DNA of 32,141 nt from the NCBI GenBank assembly GCA_003225495.1, contig QIAJ01000122.1, positions 1-32,141 of the forward strand, given 5' to 3'. This DNA is from Acidobacteriota bacterium (GTDB lineage Bacteria; Acidobacteriota; Terriglobia; Terriglobales; Acidobacteriaceae). Under the pieces are notes generated by a model that worked only from the letters and a program-made list of their open reading frames with translations, searched no databases and was not told the origin of the DNA. The position numbers and the translations under genes are program-made. Position 1 is the stretch's first letter. The number at the start of each line of letters is the position of its first letter. Positions 1 to 8,657 of the stretch are shown piece by piece.

Positions 1-2570
1 TTCTGGATCTTTAGCCCCTCCTCATAGTGCTGGCGTGCCGCGGTCAGTTCGCCGATCTCGACCAGAACGTTGCCCAAATTTCCAAGCGTGCTGGCCGTCC
101 CGCGCTGATCTCCAACCTCGCGGAACATCGCCAGGCCCTCCTCGTTTTTCTTACGAGCGTTAGCCAGGTCGCCCATGCTGTCGAACACATTCGCCATGTT
201 TCCGAGGGCACCGGCCATTCCACCCTTGGATCCGGTCTCTCGATCAATCGCCAGCGTCTGTTCGTAGTAGCTCATGGCTTTCGGGAAATCACCAATGTCA
301 TTGGCAACATTCCCGAGATTGTTCAGGGTCGCCGCGGCACTTTGCTGGTCGCCAGTCTCGCGAAAGACGGCTAGCGCTGTCTGGTAAGTGCGGTTCGCCT
401 CCGCATAGTTACCCTGGTCGTAGAGAAGGTGTCCGTTGAGGTGAGTGGCTGTCGCAGCGCCCCGCTTGTCGCCCGCTGCTGAGAACAAATCATGAGCCTC
501 AGCAAAGGCAACCCCCGCCTTGCTCCGTTCGCCCAGGCGCTCCCAGGCCCATCCCTCCGCGATCCGCGATTGCGCCACCACCAGGCGCGCGCCGTTGGCC
601 TCTCCAATCTTGCTGGCAGTTTGTGCGGCTGCCAATGACTGTTTGAAGCTGCCGAGTTTGTCATACGCCTTCGCCTCTGCCAGGTCGATGCGCGGATCAC
701 CATTCGCGGAATCCGTCGCCCTCCGCATTTCTTCCACCGTCGCAAGGGCCTCCTTGGGCTGCCCGGCAGCGGTCTGGGCCGTCGCCAACCGCAGGCCATA
801 TTCTAGGTTGTCGGGAAAGAAGCGCCAGAGTGTGCGATAGGTCTCGACCGCTTTCGGCCACTCACGAGTCGCTTCCCGCAATCGACCTTCGATCATCAGC
901 CGTTCATCGCGCGAGAGGCTTGCCGAGAGATCAAACGCTTTCTGCGCTTCTTCCCGTGCCAGCGCGTCGTAACCAAGATTGGTCAGAGCTTCGGACAATG
1001 CCGCATGACCGAGCGCAAACTTGGGATCGAGAGTAGCTGCTTTTTCCAGAAGGCTCCGCGCCTCACGCGCCTCAAACAAGCGCAGCTTCGACAGCCCTTC
1101 CGCATAGAGTCGCGCCGCTTCGTTTGTGGATGGCAAAGATGAAGACGCGTGCGCCCCCGCACTCTCGCCGGCTGATGCCTGGACTCCAAGCGTGCTTCGC
1201 AGGCGGCTTCCCGTCCGGGCAACCAGGTCGAGCAATTCGGGCTCCGTCCCGGTCTCGGAAACTGAAGCCAGAGTTTCTCCCGTAGTCGCGTCTTGCAGAT
1301 GGAAGTCAATGCGTATGCGATTGCCGGCGTCATTGCCCATCGCCATGTACGAGCCGAGCACGACCAGATCCGTGCCGGAGTGTTTACGAATTCGCTGTAG
1401 CGTGTCGGGCGCGTAACTTTCCGCATCGGGCAGCGACAAGTCCAGCTTCATACGCGCGATGTTCTCTCCGGGCACCGATCGCAATTGCCCGCCGCCACCC
1501 AACTCAGTGCTGAGCATCTCCGCCAGTGCGGTCGAAAGCCATGCCTGCTCCGGTTTCCCGGAGAGGTTGCGGAATCCCACAACCGCCACCGAACGGCGTC
1601 CATGCGACAAGGACGAACCGGCGCGCCATCCGAAAAGCCGTCCCCGAATATCCGCTGGATTCCACACAAGCAGAGCTGCTGCCAGCGCCGCCCCCGCTGC
1701 AAGCACCCAGGGCCAACCCGGCCGGCGGCGAGTCGCGACAGACGTCGATCCACTAGTCAAGCGCTCCAAATCAATGCGCATCTCGCGCGCCGACTGGTAA
1801 CGCAAATCCGGATCGCGGTCCAGAGCTTTGAGAATGATCGATTCAAGCGCGGGCGAAATTTTCCGATTGCGAGACGTCGGTCGCGACGGAGGCCGGTCCA
1901 AAATTTGCGCAATCAACTGTGGCCCGGAGCTTTCCGCATAGGGATGCTTCCCGGTTGCCATCTCGTAAAGAACGGCTCCGACCGAATAGATGTCGCTGCG
2001 CACGTCCGCATTCTTTCCCCGCAGTTGCTCGGGAGACATATACGCCACTGTGCCACTGACTTTTGTGTTGGTGGCCGTCGGGTCGGAGTCATCCTCTGGC
2101 CGGGTCCACTGGGCCAACCCGAAATCGAGGATCTTCAGCCGTCCTTCCTTGTTAATCCGCAGATTGCTGGGCTTCAGGTCGCGATGCAGGATTGCCTGCT
2201 GGTGCGCTGCTTCCAATCCGTCCGCCAGCTGTGCCCCATAGCGCAAAACCTCGGCATCTTCCATCGGCCCGGCAGCCAGTCGCGCATCCAGCGTGACGCC
2301 CGAAACCAGCTCCATCACCAGGAAGTCCACTCCGCCTTCACTGCCGAATTCGTACACTCCGCCAATATGTGGATGGTTAAGCTTGGCGAGTGATAGCGCC
2401 TCCCGCCGAAAGCGGCGTCGCGCCTGCTCGTCGGATAGCATCCCCGTCGGCAGAACTTTGAGTGCCACATCGCGATCCAGCGTTTCGTCGTGTGCGCGAT
2501 ATACCAGGCCCATCCCCCCGCTGCCAATCTTCTCGAGCACGCGATAGTGGGACAGGTTCCGGGGGATCAT
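1..2570 (-). CDS. Serine/threonine protein kinase with TPR repeats (partial, runs off left edge)
   Basis: Membrane-anchored Hanks-type Ser/Thr kinase, read as 856 codons from ATG at 2570 without a stop to the window edge, so the C-terminus is missing. The kinase domain comes first: Gly loop GSGGMG (16-21), ALK lysine K38, catalytic HRDLKPSN (H129-N136), DFG at 149-151 and the SPEQ activation-segment end. A single hydrophobic helix at about 284-302 would anchor the kinase in the cytoplasm and export the rest. After it comes a segment resembling the FlgO/TolB-like domain common in these receptors (FRNLSGKP onward), then a long TPR array from about residue 430 with units such as ATLNNLGNVANDIGDFPKAM. 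No convincing Shine-Dalgarno precedes the ATG, but the Gly loop sits at the usual distance. Likely a signalling sensor; the substrate is unknown. The small secreted protein gene lies 100 bases upstream on the same strand. Confidence 0.93.
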   Translation of the reverse strand, partial: MIPRNLSHYRVLEKIGSGGMGLVYRAHDETLDRDVALKVLPTGMLSDEQARRRFRREALSLAKLNHPHIGGVYEFGSEGGVDFLVMELVSGVTLDARLAAGPMEDAEVLRYGAQLADGLEAAHQQAILHRDLKPSNLRINKEGRLKILDFGLAQWTRPEDDSDPTATNTKVSGTVAYMSPEQLRGKNADVRSDIYSVGAVLYEMATGKHPYAESSGPQLIAQILDRPPSRPTSRNRKISPALESIILKALDRDPDLRYQSAREMRIDLERLTSGSTSVATRRRPGWPWVLAAGAALAAALLVWNPADIRGRLFGWRAGSSLSHGRRSVAVVGFRNLSGKPEQAWLSTALAEMLSTELGGGGQLRSVPGENIARMKLDLSLPDAESYAPDTLQRIRKHSGTDLVVLGSYMAMGNDAGNRIRIDFHLQDATTGETLASVSETGTEPELLDLVARTGSRLRSTLGVQASAGESAGAHASSSLPSTNEAARLYAEGLSKLRLFEAREARSLLEKAATLDPKFALGHAALSEALTNLGYDALAREEAQKAFDLSASLSRDERLMIEGRLREATREWPKAVETYRTLWRFFPDNLEYGLRLATAQTAAGQPKEALATVEEMRRATDSANGDPRIDLAEAKAYDKLGSFKQSLAAAQTASKIGEANGARLVVAQSRIAEGWAWERLGERSKAGVAFAEAHDLFSAAGDKRGAATATHLNGHLLYDQGNYAEANRTYQTALAVFRETGDQQSAAATLNNLGNVANDIGDFPKAMSYYEQTLAIDRETGSKGGMAGALGNMANVFDSMGDLANARKKNEEGLAMFREVGDQRGTASTLGNLGNVLVEIGELTAARQHYEEGLKIQ

Positions 2571-2670
2571 CGGGGATCACGGCGATTGCTGGGATGGTAA
2601 GTCCGAAGCGGAGCACCGTCAATGCGGGCGCTGGTGTGGGAACGAACACTCTTGTCCGTTGGCTTTGACT

Positions 2671-3015
2671 TTAGTGGGCCGATTGCCGCGATCTGCGGTC
2701 TTCCATCTGCTTCAGCCGCCGTTCCATCTGCTCAACAATCACCTGCCACGCATCCGTTTCCAATTCGAACTGATGTTTGAGAGGGGTTTGAGTTGTTTGA
2801 ACGAACGCGAGGTTCGTCCGCATCTGGTTGAGCAGCACTTTGAGTCGCTCGAGGTCGGCCCGCATCTGCTCCATATCGTCCGAGTCCCCGTGCGAATTGG
2901 TTGCGGGAGTAGCAGCTTGAGTCGCGTGGCGAGGCTCCGCCGTTTCAGCCGACTGACCACCCGCACAGGCAAGGAAAAGAAAGCAAGCCGCCACGGAACA
3001 GAAGATGAACTTCAT
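2671..3015 (-). CDS. Small secreted coiled-coil protein, possible lipoprotein
   Basis: 114 residues, family not recognised. The first about 17 residues form a signal peptide (MKFIFCSVAACFLFLAC). Cys17 could be lipidated, but the residues before it (F-L-A) are a poor lipobox, so lipoprotein status is uncertain. Residues 20-45 are Ala/Thr-rich and look disordered. Residues 48-114 are charged and heptad-like (DDMEQMRADLERLKVLLNQM), predicting a coiled coil. A GGAG Shine-Dalgarno sits about 7 bases before the ATG. It lies 100 bases upstream of the kinase-TPR gene in the same direction, so the two may be co-transcribed; a role as envelope partner of that kinase is only a guess. Confidence 0.7.
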   Translation of the reverse strand: MKFIFCSVAACFLFLACAGGQSAETAEPRHATQAATPATNSHGDSDDMEQMRADLERLKVLLNQMRTNLAFVQTTQTPLKHQFELETDAWQVIVEQMERRLKQMEDRRSRQSAH

Positions 3016-3085
3016 CGGTCACTCCCGGGAAACGCACTTACCTATAAGATGCACAAGAACTACAATGAAGATTCACACGCCCTAA

Positions 3086-3148
3086 GACCTCACACCTGAC
3101 ACCTGAGACCTGACACCTGAGACCTGACACCTGTGACCCGTGACCTGC
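3086..3148. repeat. Nine-copy heptanucleotide tandem repeat, (G/C)ACCTGA
   Basis: Nine consecutive 7-base units run without gaps: GACCTCA, CACCTGA, CACCTGA, GACCTGA, CACCTGA, GACCTGA, CACCTGT, GACCCGT, GACCTGC. The array ends 3 bases before the stop codon of the DUF885 peptidase gene (minus strand), so it would lie in that gene's 3' untranslated region. Related period-7 arrays occur at 16913-17023, 25373-25400 and 26482-26509. Seven-base units resemble in form the STRR repeats of cyanobacteria, though the unit sequence differs. Confidence 0.9.
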
Positions 3149-3151
3149 CTC

Positions 3152-4933
3152 CTACTTCTGCGCGCCAATCCACGCACTGATCTTCTCTTCCAGCACATCC
3201 AGCGGCAGCGGTCCCTGATCCAACACCGCATCATGAAATCCGCGGATATCGAACTTCTTTCCCAATTTCGTCTGCGCCCGCTCCCGCAGTTCCAGGATTT
3301 TCCTCTGCCCCATCTTGTAGGAAAGCGCCTGCCCCGGCCATGCAATGTATCGATGGACTTCCGTTTCAATATTCTGATCGTCCATGGCGGTGTGTTCATG
3401 GAAGAAGTCCACCATCTGCTGCCGCGACCAGTGTTTCGAATGGACGCCGGTGTCAACGACCCAGCGCACCGCCCGCCACATTTCGTTTTGCAGACGCCCG
3501 TAGTCGCTAGTGGGATCCTGATAGAAACCGACTTCCTTGCCCAGTCGCTCGGAATAAAATGCCCATCCCTCGGTGAAGGCATTCAGATCGAGGTTGTATC
3601 TCCGGAACGGGGGCAAACTCGTCAATTCCTGTGTAATCGAAAATTGCAGGTGATGGCCGGGCACACCCTCGTGATAGGCAATCGCCTCCACATTCAACAG
3701 CAGTCGCTTCTCCGGCGCGTATTCATTGACGTTGATCCGCCCCGGCCGCGAGCCGTCGCCGGCTCCGTCCGAGTAGTCGGCAGGCACGCCGTCCGCGCTG
3801 CGAAACGACTCCATGGGCACCACCGCCAGCTTATTTTTCGGAAGCCGCCCGAAAAGCTCCGGAAGCTTCTCATACATCTGATCGCGATACTTGGTGTAGA
3901 GCTCGAGCAGTTGCTTTCCCGACTTGGCATGAACATTCGGATCCTGCTTGAGATGCGCATTGAAAGATTTCAAATCGGAGAAGCCCTGAGCCCGGGCAAT
4001 CTTCATCATCTCAACTTCGATCTCAGCGACACTCTTCAATCCGAGTTCATGAATCTGATCGGCCGTCACATCGGTCGTAGTCTGGTGTCGCACCGCGAAC
4101 CGGTACCGCGCCTCTCCATCCGGCAACGCCCAAACCCCCGGATCAAGCCGCCCATGCGGAGCATAATCGTCCCGGACAAACTTCGCGAACTTCGCGTAAG
4201 CCGGCGCGACCTGATCTTTTACCGCGCCCTGAATCGCTTCGCTTAGCCGCTTCCGGTCGGCCTCCGAAACAGAATTCGGAAACTTCCGCAACGGGTTGGT
4301 AAAGGGACTCTCATCGAGCGCGCTATCGGCCACCTCTTGCGCCTGCACCGACACTTTCTCCAGCAGATACTTCGGCGGCATCAGATGATCGCGCAGCCCA
4401 TCCCGCATGTGCCCCGTAGCCTGCTCCAGCACGCGCGGAATCTGTAGTAGACGCGCCCGGTAATTTTCATAGTCCTTGACGTCACGAAAGGGCGTATCGA
4501 AGGGAAGGGAAGCGTAGCCTAGATGAATGCCTCCAAACTGCGTTGCCGGCATCTCCCAATTCTTGAATTTCGCCGCTTCGATTCCCTCACGCAAGCTGCG
4601 CACCATCAAAGCCTGATTGAGTTTTTCTTGCTCGGGAAATCCGGTCGTATCAATCGCTTCGAAACCACGCAGCGCCCGGCGCTCATGCTCAAGGTCCTCC
4701 GCGATCGCCTTGTCGGACAAATCGCTCAGCCGGTCGTTGTAGCGGTTGTCGCCGACGTGAGTCGCGAGTTCGGGCTGCATGCGCAGCGTGTACTCCCACT
4801 CATCGGCAAGCTGCCGATTAAGCTCCGCGCGCCGCGCTTCCAGAGTCTGATCTGCAGCGTGAGTCAGCATGGGAATCAGAAGAATCCAACCCGCTAGAAA
4901 GGAAGTCCGCAAAATGGCTGCTTCAGAGAACAT
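3152..4933 (-). CDS. Secreted DUF885 family metallopeptidase-like protein
   Basis: DUF885 family protein, about 593 residues, a usual length for the family. The family is thought to hold zinc peptidases. The diagnostic HEGVPGHH motif is at H421-H428, inside AYHEGVPGHHLQ, and is followed by the conserved FTEGWAFYSE segment. The proposed start ATG at 4933 gives a good Sec signal peptide (hydrophobic TSFLAGWILLIPML, cleavage after THA). An in-frame GTG at 4990 would add 19 residues with another hydrophobic stretch. Neither start has a clear Shine-Dalgarno, so the start is uncertain. Expected location is the periplasm or outside the cell, as a peptidase of unknown substrate. It is transcribed alone, divergent from the penicillin-binding protein gene, and its 3' end abuts a heptamer repeat array. 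Confidence 0.92.
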   Translation of the reverse strand: MFSEAAILRTSFLAGWILLIPMLTHAADQTLEARRAELNRQLADEWEYTLRMQPELATHVGDNRYNDRLSDLSDKAIAEDLEHERRALRGFEAIDTTGFPEQEKLNQALMVRSLREGIEAAKFKNWEMPATQFGGIHLGYASLPFDTPFRDVKDYENYRARLLQIPRVLEQATGHMRDGLRDHLMPPKYLLEKVSVQAQEVADSALDESPFTNPLRKFPNSVSEADRKRLSEAIQGAVKDQVAPAYAKFAKFVRDDYAPHGRLDPGVWALPDGEARYRFAVRHQTTTDVTADQIHELGLKSVAEIEVEMMKIARAQGFSDLKSFNAHLKQDPNVHAKSGKQLLELYTKYRDQMYEKLPELFGRLPKNKLAVVPMESFRSADGVPADYSDGAGDGSRPGRINVNEYAPEKRLLLNVEAIAYHEGVPGHHLQFSITQELTSLPPFRRYNLDLNAFTEGWAFYSERLGKEVGFYQDPTSDYGRLQNEMWRAVRWVVDTGVHSKHWSRQQMVDFFHEHTAMDDQNIETEVHRYIAWPGQALSYKMGQRKILELRERAQTKLGKKFDIRGFHDAVLDQGPLPLDVLEEKISAWIGAQK

Positions 4934-5324
4934 GACGACAGAAAATATCAGAAAACTTCGCGATCTCCGAGCGTTGCCCGCGAAATCCACTGACAGTTTG
5001 TGGTCATGAAGCGCTCCGATCCGTCACTTTCTTACTTCACAAGTCTGTGCAAATCATTGCGCAGCCGGGGGTGCCTTACAAGGCAACAGGCGCCGTCCAT
5101 TACCAAGGTGCTCGTCCCTCGCTCGATGCTTGATAAGTTATAGAATTTAAATAACTTGATCCCTGAAATCGGCGCTGACCACCTCAATATTTTGACATTG
5201 CGCCGACGTGCTAACTCCCCTATTATCGAAGAGTTGCACGGAGGGCGGCCCGCCCAGGGCGATTGGCGAGCTTCGTGCATCTTATAGGGTGTTGAAAGTA
5301 GTATTAAACCAGTACCTCCGGGGA
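4934..5324. other. Divergent intergenic region
   Basis: Region between the divergent DUF885 peptidase and PBP genes. Both promoters should be here, but no convincing -35/-10 pair was found. A TTGACA at 5192-5197 has no -10 at normal spacing (TATTAT at 5221 is 23 bases away). An AT-rich inverted repeat lies at 5135-5157. Open frames across the region look like chance. Confidence 0.5.
5135..5157. repeat. AT-rich inverted repeat, possible operator
   Basis: AAGTTAT at 5135-5141 and its perfect complement ATAACTT at 5151-5157 are separated by 9 AT-rich bases. The centre-to-centre spacing is 16 bases. It sits mid-way in the divergent region and could be a dimeric regulator site, or chance in AT-rich DNA. 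Confidence 0.3.
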
Positions 5325-6563
5325 ATGCCAGTGAAGTTGTTCGGTTGGGCCACTCGTCTCGCTCTCATCATAGGGTTGGCGTTGCTGTTGGAAGCAAGCA
5401 GCATCGCTGCCAGCGTTAATACTCGGTCTCTGACGACTCGCAAGACGCCGACGGTCAGCGAAAGCCAGCATGCGAAAAAACGTATGCGGACTCTCGCTAA
5501 AGGCCGCGCCCCACACACTCGCGCCGCTCGGATTCGCCGCCGCCGCAATTACGAACGCTTCTATACCAGTTCCTTCGCGGACGGCGTAGTCGATGGCGAT
5601 GTCACGGCCGGAGAAGATCCCATCGTCCGCCAGGCCGCAATCGAAGCTCTTGGAAATTTGAACGGTACGGTGGTAGCGATCGAACCGACCAGTGGCCGCA
5701 TCCTCGCCATGGTGAACCAAAAACTCGCGCTCTCCAGCGGAGCGCAGCCCTGCTCGACCATTAAGCTTTCCACCGCCCTCGCAGCGCTGAGCGAAGGCCT
5801 GATCGATAAGGAAACCGAAATTCGCCTCGGCCGCCGGAGCCGCATGAATCTCACCAGCGCGCTGGCCCACTCTAACAATCCTTACTTCGAAGAAGTAGGA
5901 CGCAAGTTAGGTTTCGACAAGATCAGTTACTACGCCCACCAGTTTGGCCTCGGCGAACTCGCGGGCTATGACATTGAAGGCGAGCAGTTGGGCGCTTATC
6001 CCGACTCGGAGATTTCTTCCAAACTCGGAGGCGTAGGCAAGATGTGCTCGTTCGGCGAAGGCATCTCCATGACCCCGCTGCAGCTCGGCGCCATGGTCGC
6101 CTCCATCGCGAACGGAGGCACTCTTTACTATCTACAGCACCCCGCAACTCCCGAAGCCGTCGCTGACTTCCAGCCCCGGGTAAAGCGCCATCTCGATATC
6201 GCCAATGCCATCCCCGAACTTTCCGACGGAATGGCCGGAGCAGTTGAATACGGCACCGCTCGCAGCCTGCGCCTGAATTTCAACGAGGAATCGATTCTCG
6301 GCAAGACCGGCACCTGCTCGCACGCCGGCACCCGCTTCGGATGGTTCGCCTCCTACTCCAAAACCGACATTGGACGCATCGTCACGGTGGTCTTCCTCCG
6401 CGGCGGACGTCCCACTTATGGTCCCAAAGCCGCCGAAATCGCCGGACGCATGTACCGCAATCTCTACGACCACAACTTCTTCGTAGCCCGCTCACTCCCT
6501 CCCACAGCGACTCCCGACGTCACCATCGAAAAAGTCAGCGCCACGCCCGTCCCGCAGGAGTAA
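5325..6563 (+). CDS. Penicillin-binding protein, minimal transpeptidase
   Basis: D,D-transpeptidase-type penicillin-binding protein, 412 residues from ATG 5325. All three active-site motifs are present: S144-T-I-K (SxxK), S183-N-N (SxN) and K327-T-G (KTG). The N-terminus has one membrane or signal segment (LALIIGLALLLEASSIAA, about 12-29), followed by a very basic linker (ARIRRRRNYERFY). There is no room for the N-terminal dimerisation domain of class B PBPs such as FtsI or PBP2, nor for a glycosyltransferase domain. It is therefore a stripped-down transpeptidase acting at the outer face of the inner membrane, probably in peptidoglycan cross-linking. An in-frame GTG at 5208 would add 39 unconvincing residues; 5325 is preferred because the membrane segment then follows directly. 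The residues after KTG do not suggest a class A beta-lactamase. Confidence 0.9.
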   Translation: MPVKLFGWATRLALIIGLALLLEASSIAASVNTRSLTTRKTPTVSESQHAKKRMRTLAKGRAPHTRAARIRRRRNYERFYTSSFADGVVDGDVTAGEDPIVRQAAIEALGNLNGTVVAIEPTSGRILAMVNQKLALSSGAQPCSTIKLSTALAALSEGLIDKETEIRLGRRSRMNLTSALAHSNNPYFEEVGRKLGFDKISYYAHQFGLGELAGYDIEGEQLGAYPDSEISSKLGGVGKMCSFGEGISMTPLQLGAMVASIANGGTLYYLQHPATPEAVADFQPRVKRHLDIANAIPELSDGMAGAVEYGTARSLRLNFNEESILGKTGTCSHAGTRFGWFASYSKTDIGRIVTVVFLRGGRPTYGPKAAEIAGRMYRNLYDHNFFVARSLPPTATPDVTIEKVSATPVPQE

Positions 6564-6699
6564 GTACTGCCAGACCGAAACATTCTTGCCACCCGATCTA
6601 CGTCACCGACGCTGAGTCCCTGACGCAGATCAGCGAACCGATGTCATAAGGGCCAACCAAACCCACCCTTTCTGCCCTCTAACAAAGTGGGAATTCGCA

Positions 6700-7305
6700 G
6701 TGACTGCGACTGAACTCAGGGACCTCGCGCTCGCTCATGGGCGGACAAAAAAAAGAAACAACGCCGTCGCTGCCGTATTTTCGGGAATCATACCCGCCGT
6801 TATTCTGGCACTGTACGCTCCTCCCACCTGGCAACGCGCCGTAATCGGCATTCTGATCGGTCTCGTTTGGGGCAACGCTTTCGAATACTCCTATCACCGG
6901 TGGATGCTGCACTGGACGGGCAGTTCGTTCGGAAAAGGTCACTTGATGCATCACCGTACCCTCGGATTCGCCGAGGAAGCGGAGCATGTTACGCTCGGCG
7001 ACTCTCCGCGTTCTGTCGTGGCATTGTTTCTTATCAACGGGATTCCGCTCATCGTGGTCGATCTGGCCCTGCACATCGGCATTAGCCCCGGGATTTTTCT
7101 TGGCTGGGCTGTGTATCTGATCTGCATGGAAGAAATCCACTGGCGAGTTCATCTGGGTCCAAACTTGCCTTCGTTTCTCCGCTTTGCGCAGTCCTACCAT
7201 CTCGCGCATCACGACATTCCAAACGCACGGTATAACGTCTTCATTCCCGTATTCGATATCGTCCTTGGTACTGCGGGGCGAGCCAAGTTAAAACTTCCAA
7301 GCTGA
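6700..7305 (+). CDS. Fatty acid hydroxylase/sterol desaturase superfamily membrane protein
   Basis: Integral membrane non-haem di-iron oxygenase, 201 residues from a GTG start. The histidine clusters expected of the superfamily are present: H66-R-W-M-L-H71, H81-L-M-H84-H85, H147-xxx-H151 and H167-L-A-H170-H171. Hydrophobic segments lie at about 24-40, 46-62, 105-125 and 130-144. The family hydroxylates or desaturates lipids, carotenoids or sterols; the substrate cannot be told here. It starts 136 bases after the PBP gene in the same direction, so co-transcription is possible but not shown. Confidence 0.88.
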   Translation: MTATELRDLALAHGRTKKRNNAVAAVFSGIIPAVILALYAPPTWQRAVIGILIGLVWGNAFEYSYHRWMLHWTGSSFGKGHLMHHRTLGFAEEAEHVTLGDSPRSVVALFLINGIPLIVVDLALHIGISPGIFLGWAVYLICMEEIHWRVHLGPNLPSFLRFAQSYHLAHHDIPNARYNVFIPVFDIVLGTAGRAKLKLPS

Positions 7306-7427
7306 CTTAAGCTGTCCTCGATCCCGTTGCGGCGTTGGGCGGAACGCAATTGTTACACCAACCGCTTCCCCGGGATGCCTACCCCAAGGGTTCTGAGTTT
7401 AATCGCAACGTTACAATAACATCGGTG

Positions 7428-8192
7428 TTACGGCGTTCTCTTCGCTTCAAACTGCGTGTCAGGATATGTGTAAAGAATGGCGAGCACCTTTCCGGATTTA
7501 TCGCGGACGAAGCTCTCGAAACCGGCGTCCTCCCGGTTAAAAAACGTATCGTACTTGCCGGGCAGAATCTCGACCGGTTCTTCACCCGACCAAGTCTCGA
7601 ACAATCTATCGCCCTTACGAACAACCGAAACCTCGCCCTTCTCACCATTGTCGCCAAGCCGGTAGTGGCCCACGTAGTCGTCCAGGTGAGCGAGTGCACC
7701 GGGGTAAGGTTTTCGATTCTTGTTTGGGAGCCCCGTTTCATGAAATGCCGCCACCCTCCACTCGCCAGCCTTGCATGTGAATACCCTCGTCATGATCGAC
7801 GTAGCGCCTACTGTGGTTCCCGCCAGTTTGTCATAGTCGGCCCAGTACTTGGTGAAGCTGAGAATGGCAACGCCATTGGTGAATACCAGGCGCACGTCGT
7901 CGGGCTGCTCAGCCGTCTCGTTGTGCATGTAGCCTTCGGGCTGCCTGAAGCGAGCGAGAGCTTGCTGCTTGCCCGTGCGGACGCCACCGTCATCAACGGA
8001 GATAAAGCTGTCATCCAACAGCTTGTCGAGTGCAGCAACGTCGCGGCTGCGAGGAGCAGCCCAAAGCTGGTGCTCTACGTCGAGAATGGCTCTCTCCGTC
8101 ACCGGGCACCCTGCTGAGGTTGGATGCTGCATCGCGCATCGATGCAGTGATAACAATAGGACAACTAGTACGAGGTAGACTGGCCCGTTCAT
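7428..8192 (-). CDS. Secreted NTF2-like (DUF4440) protein
   Basis: 254 residues. The ATG at 8192 is supported by a GGAGG Shine-Dalgarno 5 bases upstream and gives a signal peptide (YLVLVVLLLSL). Residues about 30-150 resemble the SnoaL/DUF4440 NTF2-like fold: an N-terminal helix pair (ERAILDVEHQLWAAPRSRD), then DDSFISVDDGGVRTGKQQAL and alternating strands ending with a WRVAAFHET-type edge strand. The C-terminal about 80 residues (DDYVGHYRLG onward) look like the small beta-barrel add-on often found with such domains in secreted proteins. No enzyme activity can be inferred. It is convergent with the hydroxylase gene (122-base gap). Confidence 0.8.
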   Translation of the reverse strand: MNGPVYLVLVVLLLSLHRCAMQHPTSAGCPVTERAILDVEHQLWAAPRSRDVAALDKLLDDSFISVDDGGVRTGKQQALARFRQPEGYMHNETAEQPDDVRLVFTNGVAILSFTKYWADYDKLAGTTVGATSIMTRVFTCKAGEWRVAAFHETGLPNKNRKPYPGALAHLDDYVGHYRLGDNGEKGEVSVVRKGDRLFETWSGEEPVEILPGKYDTFFNREDAGFESFVRDKSGKVLAILYTYPDTQFEAKRTP

Positions 8193-8266
8193 ACCGCCTC
8201 CGCCGCACCAGTGTACTGCCCCACACACTGACCTAAATGGTCAACTGTTGTTAACAGGGACGGGGC

Positions 8267-8657
8267 CTAGGTAAACGCTGCTCGTGGGCGCTGCGTGCTG
8301 CTCTGCTCGGTAACCGTTTCCACGGAACGAAGCTTGATCTCGATTGGCCACTCCTGATAATTGACACGCACCAGACCTCGCTCGCCATGAAAATACGAAC
8401 GAAAACTGCTCCACCTCCATTGGTCGGGCTGCTCGACCAGTCCGAGGTTCACCGGATTGCGGTGCATCAGCGGGTTTCTCGATCCGCTTGCGTTCCGTGC
8501 AGACATTGAAATCGTAGAATCGTTTCTGCCAGACCGGGTCGGGAGTAGAATCTCAGAGCGCGATCTGAGCTGAGGCAGTTCGTTGTCGAAGCTGATTCCA
8601 TCCGCGTGCACCGTTGTTTGATGACCTTCATGACCACCGAGGGATCGCCCTCAGTGA
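8267..8657 (-). pseudogene. REP-associated tyrosine transposase (RAYT, Y1_Tnp) remnant
   Basis: Decayed 3' part of a RAYT/TnpA-REP-like transposase. Three pieces in order but in different frames match the family as I know it. First is GDPSVVMKVIKQR (from about 8648 down). Second is DPVWQKRFYDFNVCTERKRI (about 8540 to 8480). Third is MHRNPVNLGLVEQPDQWRW followed by SSFRSYFHGERG (from 8467 to about 8370), ending at TAG 8267. Between pieces two and three the spacing is about 2 bases short, giving a frameshift near 8468-8474. The region between pieces one and two does not read as this family. The N-terminal half with the HUH and catalytic Tyr is absent. The remnant begins where the upstream secreted-protein gene ends. 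RAYTs mobilise REP palindromes; two REP-like elements occur at 24110-24134 and 25038-25064. Confidence 0.8.

Noticed and set aside
5192-5226. TTGACA at 5192 with TATTAT at 5221 as a promoter of the PBP gene
   Set aside because: The spacing is 23 bases, too long for a sigma-70 promoter.
5032-5280. 82-residue minus-strand open frame in the divergent region
   Set aside because: No family signature, no ribosome site, and composition like intergenic DNA.
8250-8270. AGGGACGGGGCCTAGG near the RAYT remnant as a third REP element
   Set aside because: It lacks the GTAG head and has no hairpin of matching layout.
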